From contig JAFLDD010000001.1 of the NCBI GenBank assembly GCA_017302575.1, positions 1,797,816-1,861,815 on the forward strand: a stretch of 64,000 nt of DNA, given 5' to 3'. The notes below the pieces were generated by a model, which was not told the DNA's origin, did not search any database, and was given only the letters and a program-made list of their open reading frames with translations. Of the stretch, positions 35,362 through 45,371 are shown piece after piece. Every line of letters starts with the position of its first letter. Position 1 is the first letter of the stretch. Position numbers and translations under genes: made by a program. The DNA comes from Alphaproteobacteria bacterium (GTDB taxonomy: Bacteria; Pseudomonadota; Alphaproteobacteria; Rickettsiales; UBA3002).

Positions 35362-35503
35362 AATGCTCTCCTTAGGTTGTGGCGCTTTTGCGCGGTGTTT
35401 TTTGAAGCCTAGCAGAGCCTGAGCACTGCCGAGTGACATTACTCTAGCGTGTTGGTGGAGCGTTTCCAGTTAAAAATATGCCTGTGCATATTTATTTTAG
35501 TGC

Positions 35504-35572
35504 GAGGGGGCGCTTTGCCCCCTCAGTGACTCCCCCCGCCGCGTTGCGGCTCGCGCAGCTTTGGCGCTACGC
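35504..35572. repeat. hairpin-rich intergenic repeat, family 2, copy A
   Basis: Two or three hairpins in 69 bp. First stem GAGGGGGC/GCCCCCTC with loop GCTTT; second GCCGC-GTT-GCGGC; then CTCGCGCAGC and GGCGCTACGC. Copy B (60005-60074) shares loop GCTTT and the last ~25 bp, but its first stem differs with pairing kept. Copy C (46695-46740) is shorter. Confidence 0.7.
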
Positions 35573-35621
35573 AACGTTCCATTATCTTGCTTAACTATCA
35601 TTTTTTCCCTACACCCCATCT

Positions 35622-36599
35622 ATGGCAGTTTATACCCAACTCACGAATGAGACGATCGCCGAACTGGTTGAGCAACAGTATGGTTTAGGCAAGCTGTCGT
35701 TTGCGGTCGGCATTGCGCAAGGTGTTGAGAATAGTAACTATCTGCTGGATGTGATTGGCACTGACGGCGTCGAACATAAGTATATTCTTACGCTTTATGA
35801 GAAGCGTGTGAAGTCAGAGGAGCTGCCGTTTTTTATCCATCTCATGAAGCATCTGCAGGCGAAGGGAATCCCGTGCCCTCAGCCGATTGCGCGCAAAGAC
35901 GGTGCCACTATCAGTGAAGTGCAGGGTAAACAGGCGGCGCTGGTTTCGTTCCTTAATGGGCGCAGCCGCACCGTCATTAAGAATACGCATGTGAGTGAAG
36001 TGGGCGCAGCACTGGCTAAGCTACATTTAGCGGCGGGCGATTTCAACATGCAGCGCGAGAACGCGTTGTCGCTAGCGGGTTGGAAGAGCCTTGCGGCAAG
36101 CTTGTCAGTAAAACTCGACGATATCACGCAAGGGCTTGATGCGATGGTGCGTGATGAGTTGGCCTATCTTGAAGCGCATTGGCCAGCGAATTTACCCACG
36201 GGAATCATTCATGCAGATTTGTTTCCTGATAATGTGTTCTTCGAAGATGACGTGCTGAGTGGCATTATCGATTTCTATTTCGGTTGCAAAGATATGCTGG
36301 CCTATGATGTTGCGATTGTTCTCAACGCATGGTGTTTCGAGAACCAAAAGGAATTCAGCCCCACCAAGTCACGACTTTTGCTGCAGCATTACCAGAAGCA
36401 CCGCCCATTGAATGACGCAGAGCGTGCGGCATTTGCCGTGCTGGTGCGTGGTGCGGCGTTACGCTTTTTGCTGACACGCTCGTATGACTGGATTCACCGA
36501 ACGCAGGATGCGATGGTAACGCCACTCGACCCAATGGTATATGTGCGCAAATTACGCTTCCACCAGCAGGTGAAAGATGTGTCGGAGTACGGACTGTGA
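35622..36599 (+). CDS. thrB: homoserine kinase, APH-fold type
   Basis: Phosphorylates homoserine in threonine synthesis. 325 aa of the choline/aminoglycoside kinase-like ThrB family found in alphaproteobacteria, not the GHMP type. N-terminal signature [13 protein letters not shown], catalytic loop [19 protein letters not shown], metal motif [19 protein letters not shown]. The gene overlaps rnhA by 4 bp, the conserved thrB-rnhA arrangement of this class. Confidence 0.93.
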   Translation: MAVYTQLTNETIAELVEQQYGLGKLSFAVGIAQGVENSNYLLDVIGTDGVEHKYILTLYEKRVKSEELPFFIHLMKHLQAKGIPCPQPIARKDGATISEVQGKQAALVSFLNGRSRTVIKNTHVSEVGAALAKLHLAAGDFNMQRENALSLAGWKSLAASLSVKLDDITQGLDAMVRDELAYLEAHWPANLPTGIIHADLFPDNVFFEDDVLSGIIDFYFGCKDMLAYDVAIVLNAWCFENQKEFSPTKSRLLLQHYQKHRPLNDAERAAFAVLVRGAALRFLLTRSYDWIHRTQDAMVTPLDPMVYVRKLRFHQQVKDVSEYGL

Positions 36600-37027
36600 A
36601 GCATGTCAAAATCTATACGGATGGTGCCTGTAGCGGTAACCCAGGCCCAGGTGGTTGGGGCGCGCTGTTAGTATATAACGGCACCGAGAAAGAGTTGAAT
36701 GGTGGCGAGCCAGAAACCACTAATAATCGCATGGAAATGATGGCGGTTATTATTGCGATCAAAAAGCTAAGCGAACCATGTAAGGTCGATATCTACACGG
36801 ACAGCAAATATGTCATGCAGGGTGCAACGGAATGGATTCACGGCTGGAAGAAGAAGGGCTGGAAGACGGCTGATAATAAGCCTGTAAAGAATGTCGATTT
36901 GTGGCAGGAGCTTGAAAAGCAACTGGCACGACACGATATAAAATGGCATTGGGTGAAGGGGCATGATGGCCACCCTGAAAATGAACGTGCCGATGCATTG
37001 GCGCGCGCTGGAATAACCAAGGAGTAA
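36596..37027 (+). CDS. rnhA: ribonuclease HI
   Basis: Removes RNA from RNA-DNA hybrids. 143 aa. Catalytic residues in [11 protein letters not shown] (Asp), NNRMEMMAV (Glu), [10 protein letters not shown] (Asp) and NERADALAR (Asp) are all in place, and the basic handle region ([17 protein letters not shown]) is present. The start is a GTG inside the thrB stop region. Coupled translation with thrB is likely. Confidence 0.96.
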   Translation: MKHVKIYTDGACSGNPGPGGWGALLVYNGTEKELNGGEPETTNNRMEMMAVIIAIKKLSEPCKVDIYTDSKYVMQGATEWIHGWKKKGWKTADNKPVKNVDLWQELEKQLARHDIKWHWVKGHDGHPENERADALARAGITKE

Positions 37028-37029
37028 TT

Positions 37030-37407
37030 ATGAAAAAATCTATTTTGCTGCTTACTGCATTGATGGTTGCACAGCCTGCTTATGCGCTAGTGAAGGTAAC
37101 GAATCTGAGTGGCGCACCACAGACTGTCATTTTCTCAAGTGCAGGAAACGATATATCGCGCGTGCTGGCGCCTAATGCGACTGAGCACTTTAGAGGTGCA
37201 GAGGGAATGTTGGCGCTTGGCGATGCGGCGACTATCGCCCGTGCTAAAGCAGCCAAGCCAGGCGCAATGGGTGAGTTGTTAGGTGATTTGGTTGCAGCAA
37301 ACCGCACGTCGCGCATCCCAGCAGCCGATGGAGATATTTTTGTCGTCTGGCCCGATGGCCGACTGCTGCTGCAGGGTCGTAAGCCTAAGGGTTCCTATAG
37401 CTGGTAA
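37030..37407 (+). CDS. exported hypothetical protein, 125 aa
   Basis: Signal peptide (MKKSILLLTALMVAQPAYA) then a ~105-residue mature domain that I do not recognise. It starts 2 bp after rnhA with AAGGAG upstream, so it belongs to the thrB-rnhA operon. The segment VTNLSGAPQTVIFSSAG suggests a beta-rich fold. Its stop abuts the convergent ppdK stop. Confidence 0.75.
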   Translation: MKKSILLLTALMVAQPAYALVKVTNLSGAPQTVIFSSAGNDISRVLAPNATEHFRGAEGMLALGDAATIARAKAAKPGAMGELLGDLVAANRTSRIPAADGDIFVVWPDGRLLLQGRKPKGSYSW

Positions 37408-40104
37408 CTATTGGCGTGGCGTTTTAATCGCTGCCTGTGCTGCGGCCAAGCGTGCAATCGGCACACGGTACGGTGAGCAGCTCACATAGTTCAAGCCAGC
37501 GCGTTGGCAGAAGTGAATGGAGGCAGGGTCGCCGCCATGTTCACCGCAAATACCCAACTTCAAATCTTTGCGCGTTGCGCGGCCGCGCTCGGTCGCGAGC
37601 TGAATCAATTCGCCCACGCCTTCTTGGTCGAGGGTGACGAATGGGTCATGCTCAATCACGCCCTTACGTTTATAGTCTTCAATGAATGACGCGGCATCGT
37701 CACGCGAAATACCCATGGTGGTTTGCGTGAGGTCGTTCGTACCGAAGCTGAAGAATTCCGCAGCTTCTGCAATGTCGCCTGCGCGTAAGGCTGCGCGTGG
37801 CAATTCGATCATCGTGCCCACTTGATAGGCCATATCCACGCCCGTTTTGCTGGCAACATCTGCCGCCACTTCGTCGATAATCGCTTTCATCATCACGAGT
37901 TCTTTTTTGGTCATGACCAATGGAATCATGATTTCGGGCAGTACTTTTTTACCCGATTTCTGCACTTCTGCTGCGGCCTCGAAAATCGCGCGGGCTTGCA
38001 TGGTGTAGATTTCAGGGTAGGTCACGCCTAAGCGCACGCCACGGTGGCCGAGCATGGGGTTGGATTCATGCAGCGACGCTGCGCGGTACTTCACGGCGTC
38101 GAGCGGTACATGTGCGGCGTCGGCCACCTCTTGCATTTCCGCTTCGGTGTGCGGCAAGAATTCATGCAATGGCGGGTCGAGCAGGCGAATGGTCACCGGC
38201 AGGCCTTGCATGATTTCGAAGATCTCGACGAAATCTTTTTTCTGCATCGGTAACAATTTGGCGAGCGCGACTTCACGCGCTTTTTTATTTTCCGCGACAA
38301 TCATTTCGCGCACGGCGATGATTCGCTCCGCGTCGAAGAACATGTGCTCGGTGCGGCAAAGGCCAATGCCTTCGGCGCCGAAATTGCGTGCGGTTTGTGC
38401 GTCGTGCGGGGTTTCGGCGTTGGTGCGCACTTTCAGTTCGCGCACGGCATCTGCCCATGCGATGACGGTTGCGAAGTCGCCCGACAGGTTTGGTTCGATG
38501 GTGGGGATTTCACCCAACATCACTTCACCTGTGGAGCCATTGAGGGTGATAATGTCGCCCTCACGAATGGTCAGGCCGCCTGCAGCAAATTCCTTGCGGG
38601 CGTAATTGATGCGGATATCGCCTGCGCCGGAAACGCAGCATTTGCCCATGCCGCGCGCAACCACGGCTGCGTGCGATGTCATGCCACCACGTGCCGTTAG
38701 AATACCTTTTGCTGCGTGCATGCCGTGAATATCTTCTGGCGATGTTTCGATGCGCACGAGAATGACTTTCTCGTTAATCGATGCTTGGTGCTCGGCGTCC
38801 TCAGCGGTGAAGACGACCTTGCCCGAAGCCGCGCCTGGTGACGCTGGCAGACCTTTGGCGATGACTTGCTTTTTCGCGTTCGGGTCAAGCGTTGGGTGCA
38901 GCAATTGGTCGAGCGAGCTCGGGTCGATGCGCAGCAGCGCCTCTTCCTTCGTGATGAGTTTTTCCGCGACCATGTCTACGGCGATTTTCAGCGATGCTTT
39001 GGCGGTGCGCTTGCCGTTTCTGGTTTGCAGCATCCACAGCTTGCGGTTTTCGACGGTGAACTCAATGTCCTGCATGTCGCGGTAATGCGCTTCGAGCTTC
39101 TGGTAGATTTTCACCAGCTCGGCGAATACGTCGGGCATGACTTCTTCCATCGAGGGCAAATCGCCGCCCTCGGCTTTGCCCTTGATGGTGAGTGGCTGCG
39201 GGGTGCGGATGCCTGCGACCACGTCTTCGCCCTGAGCGTTGACGAGGAATTCACCATAGAACATTTTCTCACCCGTCGAAGGATTGCGGGTGAAGGCCAC
39301 GCCAGTGGCGCAGTCATTCCCCATGTTGCCGAACACCATGGATTGTACGTTGACCGCCGTGCCCCACTCGGCAGGAATGTCGTGCAAGTTACGATAGGTG
39401 CAGGCGCGTGGGTTCATCCAACTGTCAAACACGGCGCGGATGGCGCCCCAGAGTTGCTCATTCACATCCTGCGGGAAAGGCTTGCCCAATTCTTGCTGCA
39501 CGCGCTCTTTATATTGCGCGACGAGTTCTTTCAAATCCGCGTCGGTGAGGTCGGTGTCTTGATGTACTTCGCGCTCGTTCTTCATGAGGTCGAGCAAATC
39601 TTCGAACAAGTGATGCTCTACGCCCAATACCACGTCCGAATACATTTGGATGAAGCGGCGGTAGGAGTCATAGGCAAAGCGTGCATTGCCAGTTTTCGCT
39701 GCGAGACCTTCGACCGTTGCGTCATTGAGGCCGAGGTTCAAAATCGTGTCCATCATACCCGGCATGGAGGCGCGGGCACCCGAGCGCACCGAAACGAGTA
39801 GTGGGTTTTTTGCGTCGCCAAAGCTACGGCCAACGGATGCCTCGATTTGCGCAACGCCCGCGCTTACTTGCTCGGCGAGGTTGGCGGGGAAATTCTTTTC
39901 TGCAGCATAATAGGCCACGCAGACTTCGGTGGTGATGGTGAAGCCTGGGGGAACGGGCAGGCCAAGCGAGCACATGTCGGCAAGGTTGGCGCCTTTGCCA
40001 CCAAGCGCATTTTTCATGCTCACATTGCCTTCGGCGAATCCATCACCAAAGCTGTAGACCAGCTTGTCTGCAGTTACGGTTTTCTTTGCGGCAGATGATT
40101 TCAT
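37408..40104 (-). CDS. ppdK: pyruvate, phosphate dikinase
   Basis: 898 aa. Interconverts pyruvate, ATP and Pi with PEP, AMP and PPi. N-terminal ATP-grasp region (GKGANLADMCSLGLPVPPGFTI), swivelling phosphohistidine domain (GGMTSHAAVVARGMGK, active His) and C-terminal PEP/pyruvate barrel (FGTNDLTQTTMGISRDD, CGEHGGDP with catalytic Cys) are all present. It is the last gene of a tight minus-strand operon after glyS (2-bp gap). Confidence 0.97.
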   Translation of the reverse strand: MKSSAAKKTVTADKLVYSFGDGFAEGNVSMKNALGGKGANLADMCSLGLPVPPGFTITTEVCVAYYAAEKNFPANLAEQVSAGVAQIEASVGRSFGDAKNPLLVSVRSGARASMPGMMDTILNLGLNDATVEGLAAKTGNARFAYDSYRRFIQMYSDVVLGVEHHLFEDLLDLMKNEREVHQDTDLTDADLKELVAQYKERVQQELGKPFPQDVNEQLWGAIRAVFDSWMNPRACTYRNLHDIPAEWGTAVNVQSMVFGNMGNDCATGVAFTRNPSTGEKMFYGEFLVNAQGEDVVAGIRTPQPLTIKGKAEGGDLPSMEEVMPDVFAELVKIYQKLEAHYRDMQDIEFTVENRKLWMLQTRNGKRTAKASLKIAVDMVAEKLITKEEALLRIDPSSLDQLLHPTLDPNAKKQVIAKGLPASPGAASGKVVFTAEDAEHQASINEKVILVRIETSPEDIHGMHAAKGILTARGGMTSHAAVVARGMGKCCVSGAGDIRINYARKEFAAGGLTIREGDIITLNGSTGEVMLGEIPTIEPNLSGDFATVIAWADAVRELKVRTNAETPHDAQTARNFGAEGIGLCRTEHMFFDAERIIAVREMIVAENKKAREVALAKLLPMQKKDFVEIFEIMQGLPVTIRLLDPPLHEFLPHTEAEMQEVADAAHVPLDAVKYRAASLHESNPMLGHRGVRLGVTYPEIYTMQARAIFEAAAEVQKSGKKVLPEIMIPLVMTKKELVMMKAIIDEVAADVASKTGVDMAYQVGTMIELPRAALRAGDIAEAAEFFSFGTNDLTQTTMGISRDDAASFIEDYKRKGVIEHDPFVTLDQEGVGELIQLATERGRATRKDLKLGICGEHGGDPASIHFCQRAGLNYVSCSPYRVPIARLAAAQAAIKTPRQ

Positions 40105-40106
40105 AA

Positions 40107-42065
40107 CTAACCCTCAATCTTACTAAAATCGGCGATTTTCATGCTGGCTTCGCGTACGCCTGCGAGCAGGCTTAAGCGTGCATCCTTGTGGCCTTCTTCG
40201 GTGATCATCACGTCGTCGAAGAATTTATTGATCGGTGCGGCAAGTGTTGCCAGCGCATCAAGCGAAACGACATTTTGTTGCAGCGCTTTGTGTAATTCTT
40301 GCTCGGCAGGTTTTGCGAATGATGCAGATTTTGCTGCAGCGAATTGGTACTGCGTTTTTGCTTTTTTCTCCTCAGCGGCGAGGATGTTCATCGCGCGTTT
40401 GATTGCGGCAAGGGTGACTTGCTGTTTTGCAGTGAAGTCTTGCAAGGCTTTTGCGTTTGCTGCAATCGCAGTCGGCATGAAGCCTGCTTGGTTCTCATTG
40501 AAGCTTGCTTCGATAATATCGTGGCGGATGCCTTCGTCTTTCAGCACGTTCTTCAAGCGGTCATGGAAGAAATCGAGAATTTCTTGGCTCGGCGTGAAGG
40601 ATGCGAAATCAAGGTTCCAGCTTTTGTCGAGCACGATGCGCAAAATACCCAATGCGGCACGGCGCAGGGCGAAGGGGTCTTTACTGCCCGTTGGTTTTTC
40701 ACCCGCAGCAAAGAGCGATTGAATCATGCGCAGTTTGTCGGCGACCGAGATAATCGCGCCAAGCTCAGTGGTAGGCAGTGAGTCGCCCGCACCTTGCGGT
40801 TTGTAATGTTCGTAAATGGCTTCGCAAACTGCGTCCGCCTCTTTTTGTGCTTTGGCGTAGTAACGCCCCATGATGCCTTGCAGGTCTGGGAATTCGCCGA
40901 CCATGCCGCTCGTTAGGTCGGCTTTACACAAATCGGCAGCGCGTTTTACTTCGTCGGTATTTTTGTAGCCAACCTCTTTCGAGATGGCGACGGCGAGGGC
41001 GCGAGTTTTTTCGACTTCCTTGTCCATCATGCCGACTTTGGCGTGGAACACGACGTCGGACAGTTTCTTCGCCCAATCGGTGAGGGGTGTTTTTTGGTCT
41101 TGGTACCAGTAGAATTCACCATCGCTTAGGCGTGCGCGGAGGACGCGTGAGTTGCCCGACACAACGGCTTTGCCACCGTCAGTGGTCACCATGTTGCTCA
41201 CCAGAATGAATTGGTTGGTGAGTGTGCCGTTCGCCTCGGTCGCGAAGTAGCGCTGGTGGTGTTTCATTTCACTGATGAGGACTTCTTTCGGCAGCGGCAA
41301 AAACTTTTCGTCGAACGTGCCAACGTAAGCGGTTGGCCATTCCACCAGACCTGTCACTTCGTCGAGCAGGCCTTCGTCAGTCACGACGCTGAGTTTGTTT
41401 TTTGCTGCAGCATCATTCACTTGTTGTTGCACCAATGTGCGGCGCTCTTCGCGGTCAACCAGCACATGCGCTTTACGTAGTGCCTCGACATAATCGTCGG
41501 CGTGCTTGAGGGCGATTTCTTGTGGCGCGAGGAAGCGGTGGCCATGGGTGATGTTACTGGCGGTGAGGTGGCCGAAGGTAACGGGCACCACGGCGCTGTC
41601 GAGCAAGCAGACAATGCGGTGCAGTGGGCGCACCCATTGCATAGGGCGTGCACCCCAGCGCATGGATTTTGGCCACGAGAATTCATTCAATGCCGCTTCG
41701 CAGATTTCTTTGACGACTTCTTCAGTCGGGCGACCCTTGCGTTCGATCTTTGCGAAGTAATAACCGTCGCGCTGTTCGCACTGCTCGGCGGTGAGGCCAA
41801 CGGAACCCAAGAAGCCTTTCATTGCCTGTTCAGGCGCGCCGACTTTGGGGCCTTTTTTTTCTTCCGACACGTCAGGCTGTTTTTGCGGTAGGCCAGAAAC
41901 TTGAATCGCCAAGTGACGCGGTGAAACGAATGTTTTTGCGCCCGTGTTCTCAAGACCCGCTTTCTCGATGCCGCCCATGATAAGGCGCTGCAACTGCTCC
42001 GCCGCGCCGCGCTGCATGCGGCTTGGAATTTCTTCGGAAAATAACTCTAGCAGTAATGTGGCCAT
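40107..42065 (-). CDS. glyS: glycine-tRNA ligase beta subunit
   Basis: 652 aa, slightly short of the usual ~690. Typical N-terminus (LLLELFSEEIPSRMQRGAAEQL), core GRYFATEANG-type motif (HHQRYFATEANGTL), GEFPDLQGIMGRYYA with the HD-like region, and a C-terminal anticodon-binding domain. It overlaps panD by one base. Its partner glyQ is three genes upstream in the same operon, where most genomes have them adjacent. Confidence 0.96.
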   Translation of the reverse strand: MATLLLELFSEEIPSRMQRGAAEQLQRLIMGGIEKAGLENTGAKTFVSPRHLAIQVSGLPQKQPDVSEEKKGPKVGAPEQAMKGFLGSVGLTAEQCEQRDGYYFAKIERKGRPTEEVVKEICEAALNEFSWPKSMRWGARPMQWVRPLHRIVCLLDSAVVPVTFGHLTASNITHGHRFLAPQEIALKHADDYVEALRKAHVLVDREERRTLVQQQVNDAAAKNKLSVVTDEGLLDEVTGLVEWPTAYVGTFDEKFLPLPKEVLISEMKHHQRYFATEANGTLTNQFILVSNMVTTDGGKAVVSGNSRVLRARLSDGEFYWYQDQKTPLTDWAKKLSDVVFHAKVGMMDKEVEKTRALAVAISKEVGYKNTDEVKRAADLCKADLTSGMVGEFPDLQGIMGRYYAKAQKEADAVCEAIYEHYKPQGAGDSLPTTELGAIISVADKLRMIQSLFAAGEKPTGSKDPFALRRAALGILRIVLDKSWNLDFASFTPSQEILDFFHDRLKNVLKDEGIRHDIIEASFNENQAGFMPTAIAANAKALQDFTAKQQVTLAAIKRAMNILAAEEKKAKTQYQFAAAKSASFAKPAEQELHKALQQNVVSLDALATLAAPINKFFDDVMITEEGHKDARLSLLAGVREASMKIADFSKIEG

Positions 42066-42475
42066 TATCTCTTCTTTACGAGTTTGGGTTGCACGTGTTT
42101 GCCGCCAACGCTTTTACGCGCGGTCTTTGCGATTTGGTTTCTGGCATCGACCAGAATCACTTTTGGCTTATGTTTTGCTGCGGCCTTTGGTTTCATTTGC
42201 GCAAAGGCGCAGATGATGAGGAGGTCGCCTTTTTTCACGAGGTGGGCTGCCGCACCGTTGATGGTGATTTCACCACCACCTGCTTTTTTCGATTTGATGG
42301 CATAGGTGGTCAGGCGTGCGCCATTAGAGATGTTCAGCACGTCCACTTGCTCGTGCTCGAGAATGCCAGCAGCTTTAAGCAACAAAGGGTCAACCGTGAT
42401 GGAGCCGTTATAATGCAAGTCCGCGCCAGTGCAGACTGCGCGGTGGATTTTGCCTTTCATCATCGTGAGTAACAT
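42065..42475 (-). CDS. panD: aspartate 1-decarboxylase, proenzyme
   Basis: Makes beta-alanine for pantothenate/CoA. 136 aa. The pyruvoyl processing site Gly24-Ser25 lies in HYNGSITVD, and the start MLLTMMKGKIHRA aligns with the E. coli start. NISNGARLTTYAIKS and GDLLIICAFA are family segments. A C-terminal basic extension of ~18 residues is present. It is embedded between DUF2059 and glyS with overlapping or nearly overlapping ends. Confidence 0.95.
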   Translation of the reverse strand: MLLTMMKGKIHRAVCTGADLHYNGSITVDPLLLKAAGILEHEQVDVLNISNGARLTTYAIKSKKAGGGEITINGAAAHLVKKGDLLIICAFAQMKPKAAAKHKPKVILVDARNQIAKTARKSVGGKHVQPKLVKKR

Positions 42476-42478
42476 GGC

Positions 42479-42988
42479 TTACCTGCGTTGTAACTGTTGT
42501 TGGCATTGCACGTTATTGGTGGCCGTGCGAATGGCTGCGGAGATTTCTGGCTCAGCGTCTTTGATGCGGCCTGCACTAATCGTGCTCATCGTATCATAGA
42601 GTGCGGGCTGAACATTGAGCAGTTTCTTGCCCAAACTTGTTTGGTAGAAATTAACCATCCACTCCAACTCAGCTAGATTGAAATTATTGACGTAAACATT
42701 GGCGAGCGCTGGGCGCATGGCGTCAAAGCTGAGGGTTCTTTCCAGAATCGTTCGCACGGTGGAGGTTGAACTTTCGGCGCATGGTATTTCACGTATCGCG
42801 TTGATTTGATCATCAATCGTGCGGTTCATTTGCGTTTGTAATGCACCATTTGCATTCATGTAATCCACCAGCACCAAGGCTACTTCGCGCATCTTCTTCT
42901 GCGTCACTACGCCAGGTTTTGGCTGTGGTGGTGCAGCAAAACTGTTAGCTGCGATAAAGCATATGGCTATCATGAGTAGTGGTTTCAT
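42479..42988 (-). CDS. DUF2059-type exported protein
   Basis: 169 aa with a signal peptide (MKPLLMIAICFIAANSFAA). The mature helical domain has the DUF2059 pattern: LAELEWMVNFYQTSLGKKLLNVQPAL. Two Cys residues (in EIPCAESS and NNVQCQQQL) may form a disulfide. Periplasmic, function unknown. It overlaps the GNAT gene by 4 bp and panD follows after 3 bp. Confidence 0.8.
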   Translation of the reverse strand: MKPLLMIAICFIAANSFAAPPQPKPGVVTQKKMREVALVLVDYMNANGALQTQMNRTIDDQINAIREIPCAESSTSTVRTILERTLSFDAMRPALANVYVNNFNLAELEWMVNFYQTSLGKKLLNVQPALYDTMSTISAGRIKDAEPEISAAIRTATNNVQCQQQLQRR

Positions 42989-43485
42989 GCGGCGATTCCC
43001 TTTGCGTAATAAAGGTTATCGTCGGGCATTTTGATGTGTGCGATTTCTGTCGGCAAATCTGATTCAGGAAAAAGGCAAAATCCGTTCTTCTCATAAAAGC
43101 GCTGGGCAGCTTTCAGAATATCGACTGTGCCAAGATAAATGTGCTTAAAGTTTTGCTGTTTGGCCCATGCCATCAAGCCATCCAATAATTGTTGGCCAAG
43201 ACGATGAGGTGTGCCGCGATAGGCTGGCGCAACAAACATTTTGCGCAGCACTCCGATGCCGCCACCCACATTAATGAGAGCGATAGTTCCAACGACCTTA
43301 TCGCCGTCAGAAGCGACCCAAAAGTTACCGCCTGTAGCAATATATACTTCATGAATGCGGAATAAATCTGGCTGTTGCTCAAGCGTAATAGGCACGCCAT
43401 GCTCGTGCTGGATGGAGACAACAAACGCGCCAATTTCACTTGCGTAAGGTGCAGTGGCGTCGAAAACATCTACGGAGACTGACAT
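42985..43485 (-). CDS. GNAT family N-acetyltransferase
   Basis: 166 aa from the ATG at 43485, preceded by AAAGGAGG. Acetyl-CoA-binding loop in MFVAPAYRGTPHRLGQQLLDGLM (R/Q-x-x-G-x-G/A position reads RGTPHRLG). VASDGDKVVGTIALINVGGG is the beta4 region and FYEKNGFCLFPE the C-terminal signature. Substrate unknown. Start overlaps the glyQ stop by one base. Confidence 0.85.
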   Translation of the reverse strand: MSVSVDVFDATAPYASEIGAFVVSIQHEHGVPITLEQQPDLFRIHEVYIATGGNFWVASDGDKVVGTIALINVGGGIGVLRKMFVAPAYRGTPHRLGQQLLDGLMAWAKQQNFKHIYLGTVDILKAAQRFYEKNGFCLFPESDLPTEIAHIKMPDDNLYYAKGIAA

Positions 43486-44360
43486 TACGCTGCCTCCTTT
43501 TGGGTTTCGACCCATGCTTCGCAGCAGGCTTTGGCAAGGGTGCGGACGCGGGCAATATAGGCGGCGCGTTCGGTCACGCCAATCACTCCGCGCGCGTCGA
43601 GCAGATTAAAACGGTGCGATGCCTTGATGCATTGGTCATAGGCGGGCAGTGCCAGTTTTTTCTCGAGCAGGGATTGGCATTCTTTTTCTGCGTCCTTGAA
43701 GTGCTGAAGCAATTGCGCGGTGTCGGCATGCTCCAAGTTATAGCCTGAATGCTCGACTTCGTTTTGTTTGAACACGTCACCGTAAGTGAAGGTTGGTTGG
43801 CCGTCTTTGGGCGCATTCCATTGCAGGTCGTAGACGTTTTCAACACCTTGAATATACATGGCCAAACGCTCAAGCCCGTAGGTCAATTCGCCAGAGATAG
43901 GGTCGCAGGCAATGCCGCCCACTTGTTGGAAGTAGGTGAATTGCGTGACTTCCATACCGTCGCACCAGACTTCCCAGCCCAAGCCCCATGCGCCCAGCGT
44001 GGGCGATTCCCAATCGTCTTCGACGAAGCGAATATCATGCAGCGATGGGTCGATGCCGAGTTCTTTCAAGCTTTGCAAATAGAGCTCTTGAATGTTGTCG
44101 GGCGAAGGTTTCAGGATGACCTGATATTGGTAATAATGCCCCAAACGGTTGGGGTTTTCGCCATAGCGCCCGTCCTTCGGGCGGCGTGATGGCTGCACAT
44201 AGGCGCAGTTCCACGGCTTGTTGCCGAGTGTGCGCAAGGTTGTCGCGGGATGAAAGGTGCCAGCCCCCATTTCCATGTCGTATGGTTGGAGGATGATGCA
44301 GCCCTGTTTTGCCCAGAAATTCTGGAGCGTAAGGATGATATCTTGAAATGCAAAAACCAT
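43485..44360 (-). CDS. glyQ: glycine-tRNA ligase alpha subunit
   Basis: 291 aa, the normal length. Conserved segments [56 protein letters not shown] and FTYFQQVGG are present. It heads the operon glyQ-GNAT-DUF2059-panD-glyS-ppdK. Confidence 0.97.
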   Translation of the reverse strand: MVFAFQDIILTLQNFWAKQGCIILQPYDMEMGAGTFHPATTLRTLGNKPWNCAYVQPSRRPKDGRYGENPNRLGHYYQYQVILKPSPDNIQELYLQSLKELGIDPSLHDIRFVEDDWESPTLGAWGLGWEVWCDGMEVTQFTYFQQVGGIACDPISGELTYGLERLAMYIQGVENVYDLQWNAPKDGQPTFTYGDVFKQNEVEHSGYNLEHADTAQLLQHFKDAEKECQSLLEKKLALPAYDQCIKASHRFNLLDARGVIGVTERAAYIARVRTLAKACCEAWVETQKEAA

Positions 44361-44424
44361 GGTGCGCAGCTTTTAGCGCCTGAAATGGTGCACTGCAAGG
44401 GTTTATGAGGGTTTTTACAGGTTT

Positions 44425-44670
44425 TTATGCGTTTGAATCAGACGCATAGCCCAAGCGCTTGATGAGCCAGCTAACAAAGTGGACGAGCAGGGTCGTCCAG
44501 ACCACGCGCCAGACCGCGTCCTCGGCCAGTTCGCCGATGGTTGGGTTATAGGTGGTCAAGAGATCGTCGCCCCAAATCCAAAAGAGAACGGCGAAAAAGG
44601 CGATGTAGTTCAGATATTCACCGATACGGTGCAGGAAATGAGCAAATTTAGCTGCTGCCACACTTGCCAT
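44425..44670 (-). CDS. small membrane protein, 81 aa
   Basis: Two membrane helices, about 18-35 (YLNYIAFFAVLFWIWG) and 50-70 (VVWTTLLVHFVSWLIKRLG), with charged loops. No family recognised. Its start overlaps the stop of the AlgH-like gene by one base, so it is translated with it. Confidence 0.65.
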   Translation of the reverse strand: MASVAAAKFAHFLHRIGEYLNYIAFFAVLFWIWGDDLLTTYNPTIGELAEDAVWRVVWTTLLVHFVSWLIKRLGYASDSNA

Positions 44671-45371
44671 TAGGCGTGTCCTACAATGGTCGAAAAGAAG
44701 GCCATATCAACCCCTAACGACTTGCTGGCAGTTGCCCATTTAATGTCGTCTTCAGTGTCGAAAATAAGCTCTGGCGAGCTGGGGACGACTATCCAGCTAT
44801 TTTGCTCAATCTCTTGCTCCAACTGGCCTTGTGACCAGCCTGCGTAACCCACAACCAGTGCGGATTTGCGAGGGCCATTCCCTGCCAGAATATCATTCAG
44901 GATCGCGCTTGATGCGGTGACCGAAACGTCGCGATGCACGGCCAAGGTGTAGTCTTTGATGAAGTCATTCGTATGGATTACGAAACCGCGACTACGTTCC
45001 ACTGGTCCGCCGTAATAGACTGGGATTTCCTTGTTCTCAGCGCCCTCAGGAAGTTTGAATCCCTCAATAAGCGATGAGAAGTGCACCAGCTCAAGCGGCT
45101 GGTTGACGATAACGCCCATGGCGCCGTCTGCTCCATGCGCGAATACAAATACAACCGAGCGCTGGAAAGGCCCCGAGTCAATCAGTGGTGTGGCAACCAG
45201 CAATTGACCTGCAAGGTAGCCTTCCTTTTGCTCGCGACCATCAAGCATGTGAATGCTTGGTGTGGTCACTGTTTCAGAACGAAGCGTAATAGGATGTTCG
45301 GTTACAAGCGCAGGTTTAGGCTCGCTGCCAATCAACATCGATTTCGCTTTGGAAAGAAAATTTTTGCTCAT
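44670..45371 (-). CDS. AlgH/YqgE family (UPF0301) protein
   Basis: 233 aa from the ATG at 45371. Family features: GQLLVATPLIDSGPFQRSVVFVF, GAMGVIVNQPLELV, YYGGPVERSRGFVIHT, and GYAGWSQGQLEQEIEQNSWIV. Cytosolic; the biochemical function is not established. A basic N-terminal ~50 residues precede the conserved domain. Confidence 0.9.
   Translation of the reverse strand: MSKNFLSKAKSMLIGSEPKPALVTEHPITLRSETVTTPSIHMLDGREQKEGYLAGQLLVATPLIDSGPFQRSVVFVFAHGADGAMGVIVNQPLELVHFSSLIEGFKLPEGAENKEIPVYYGGPVERSRGFVIHTNDFIKDYTLAVHRDVSVTASSAILNDILAGNGPRKSALVVGYAGWSQGQLEQEIEQNSWIVVPSSPELIFDTEDDIKWATASKSLGVDMAFFSTIVGHA

Noticed and set aside
37437..39910. Several plus-strand frames up to 311 codons opposite ppdK
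   Set aside because: They mirror a GC-biased conserved gene on the other strand, have no family features and no ribosome binding sites.
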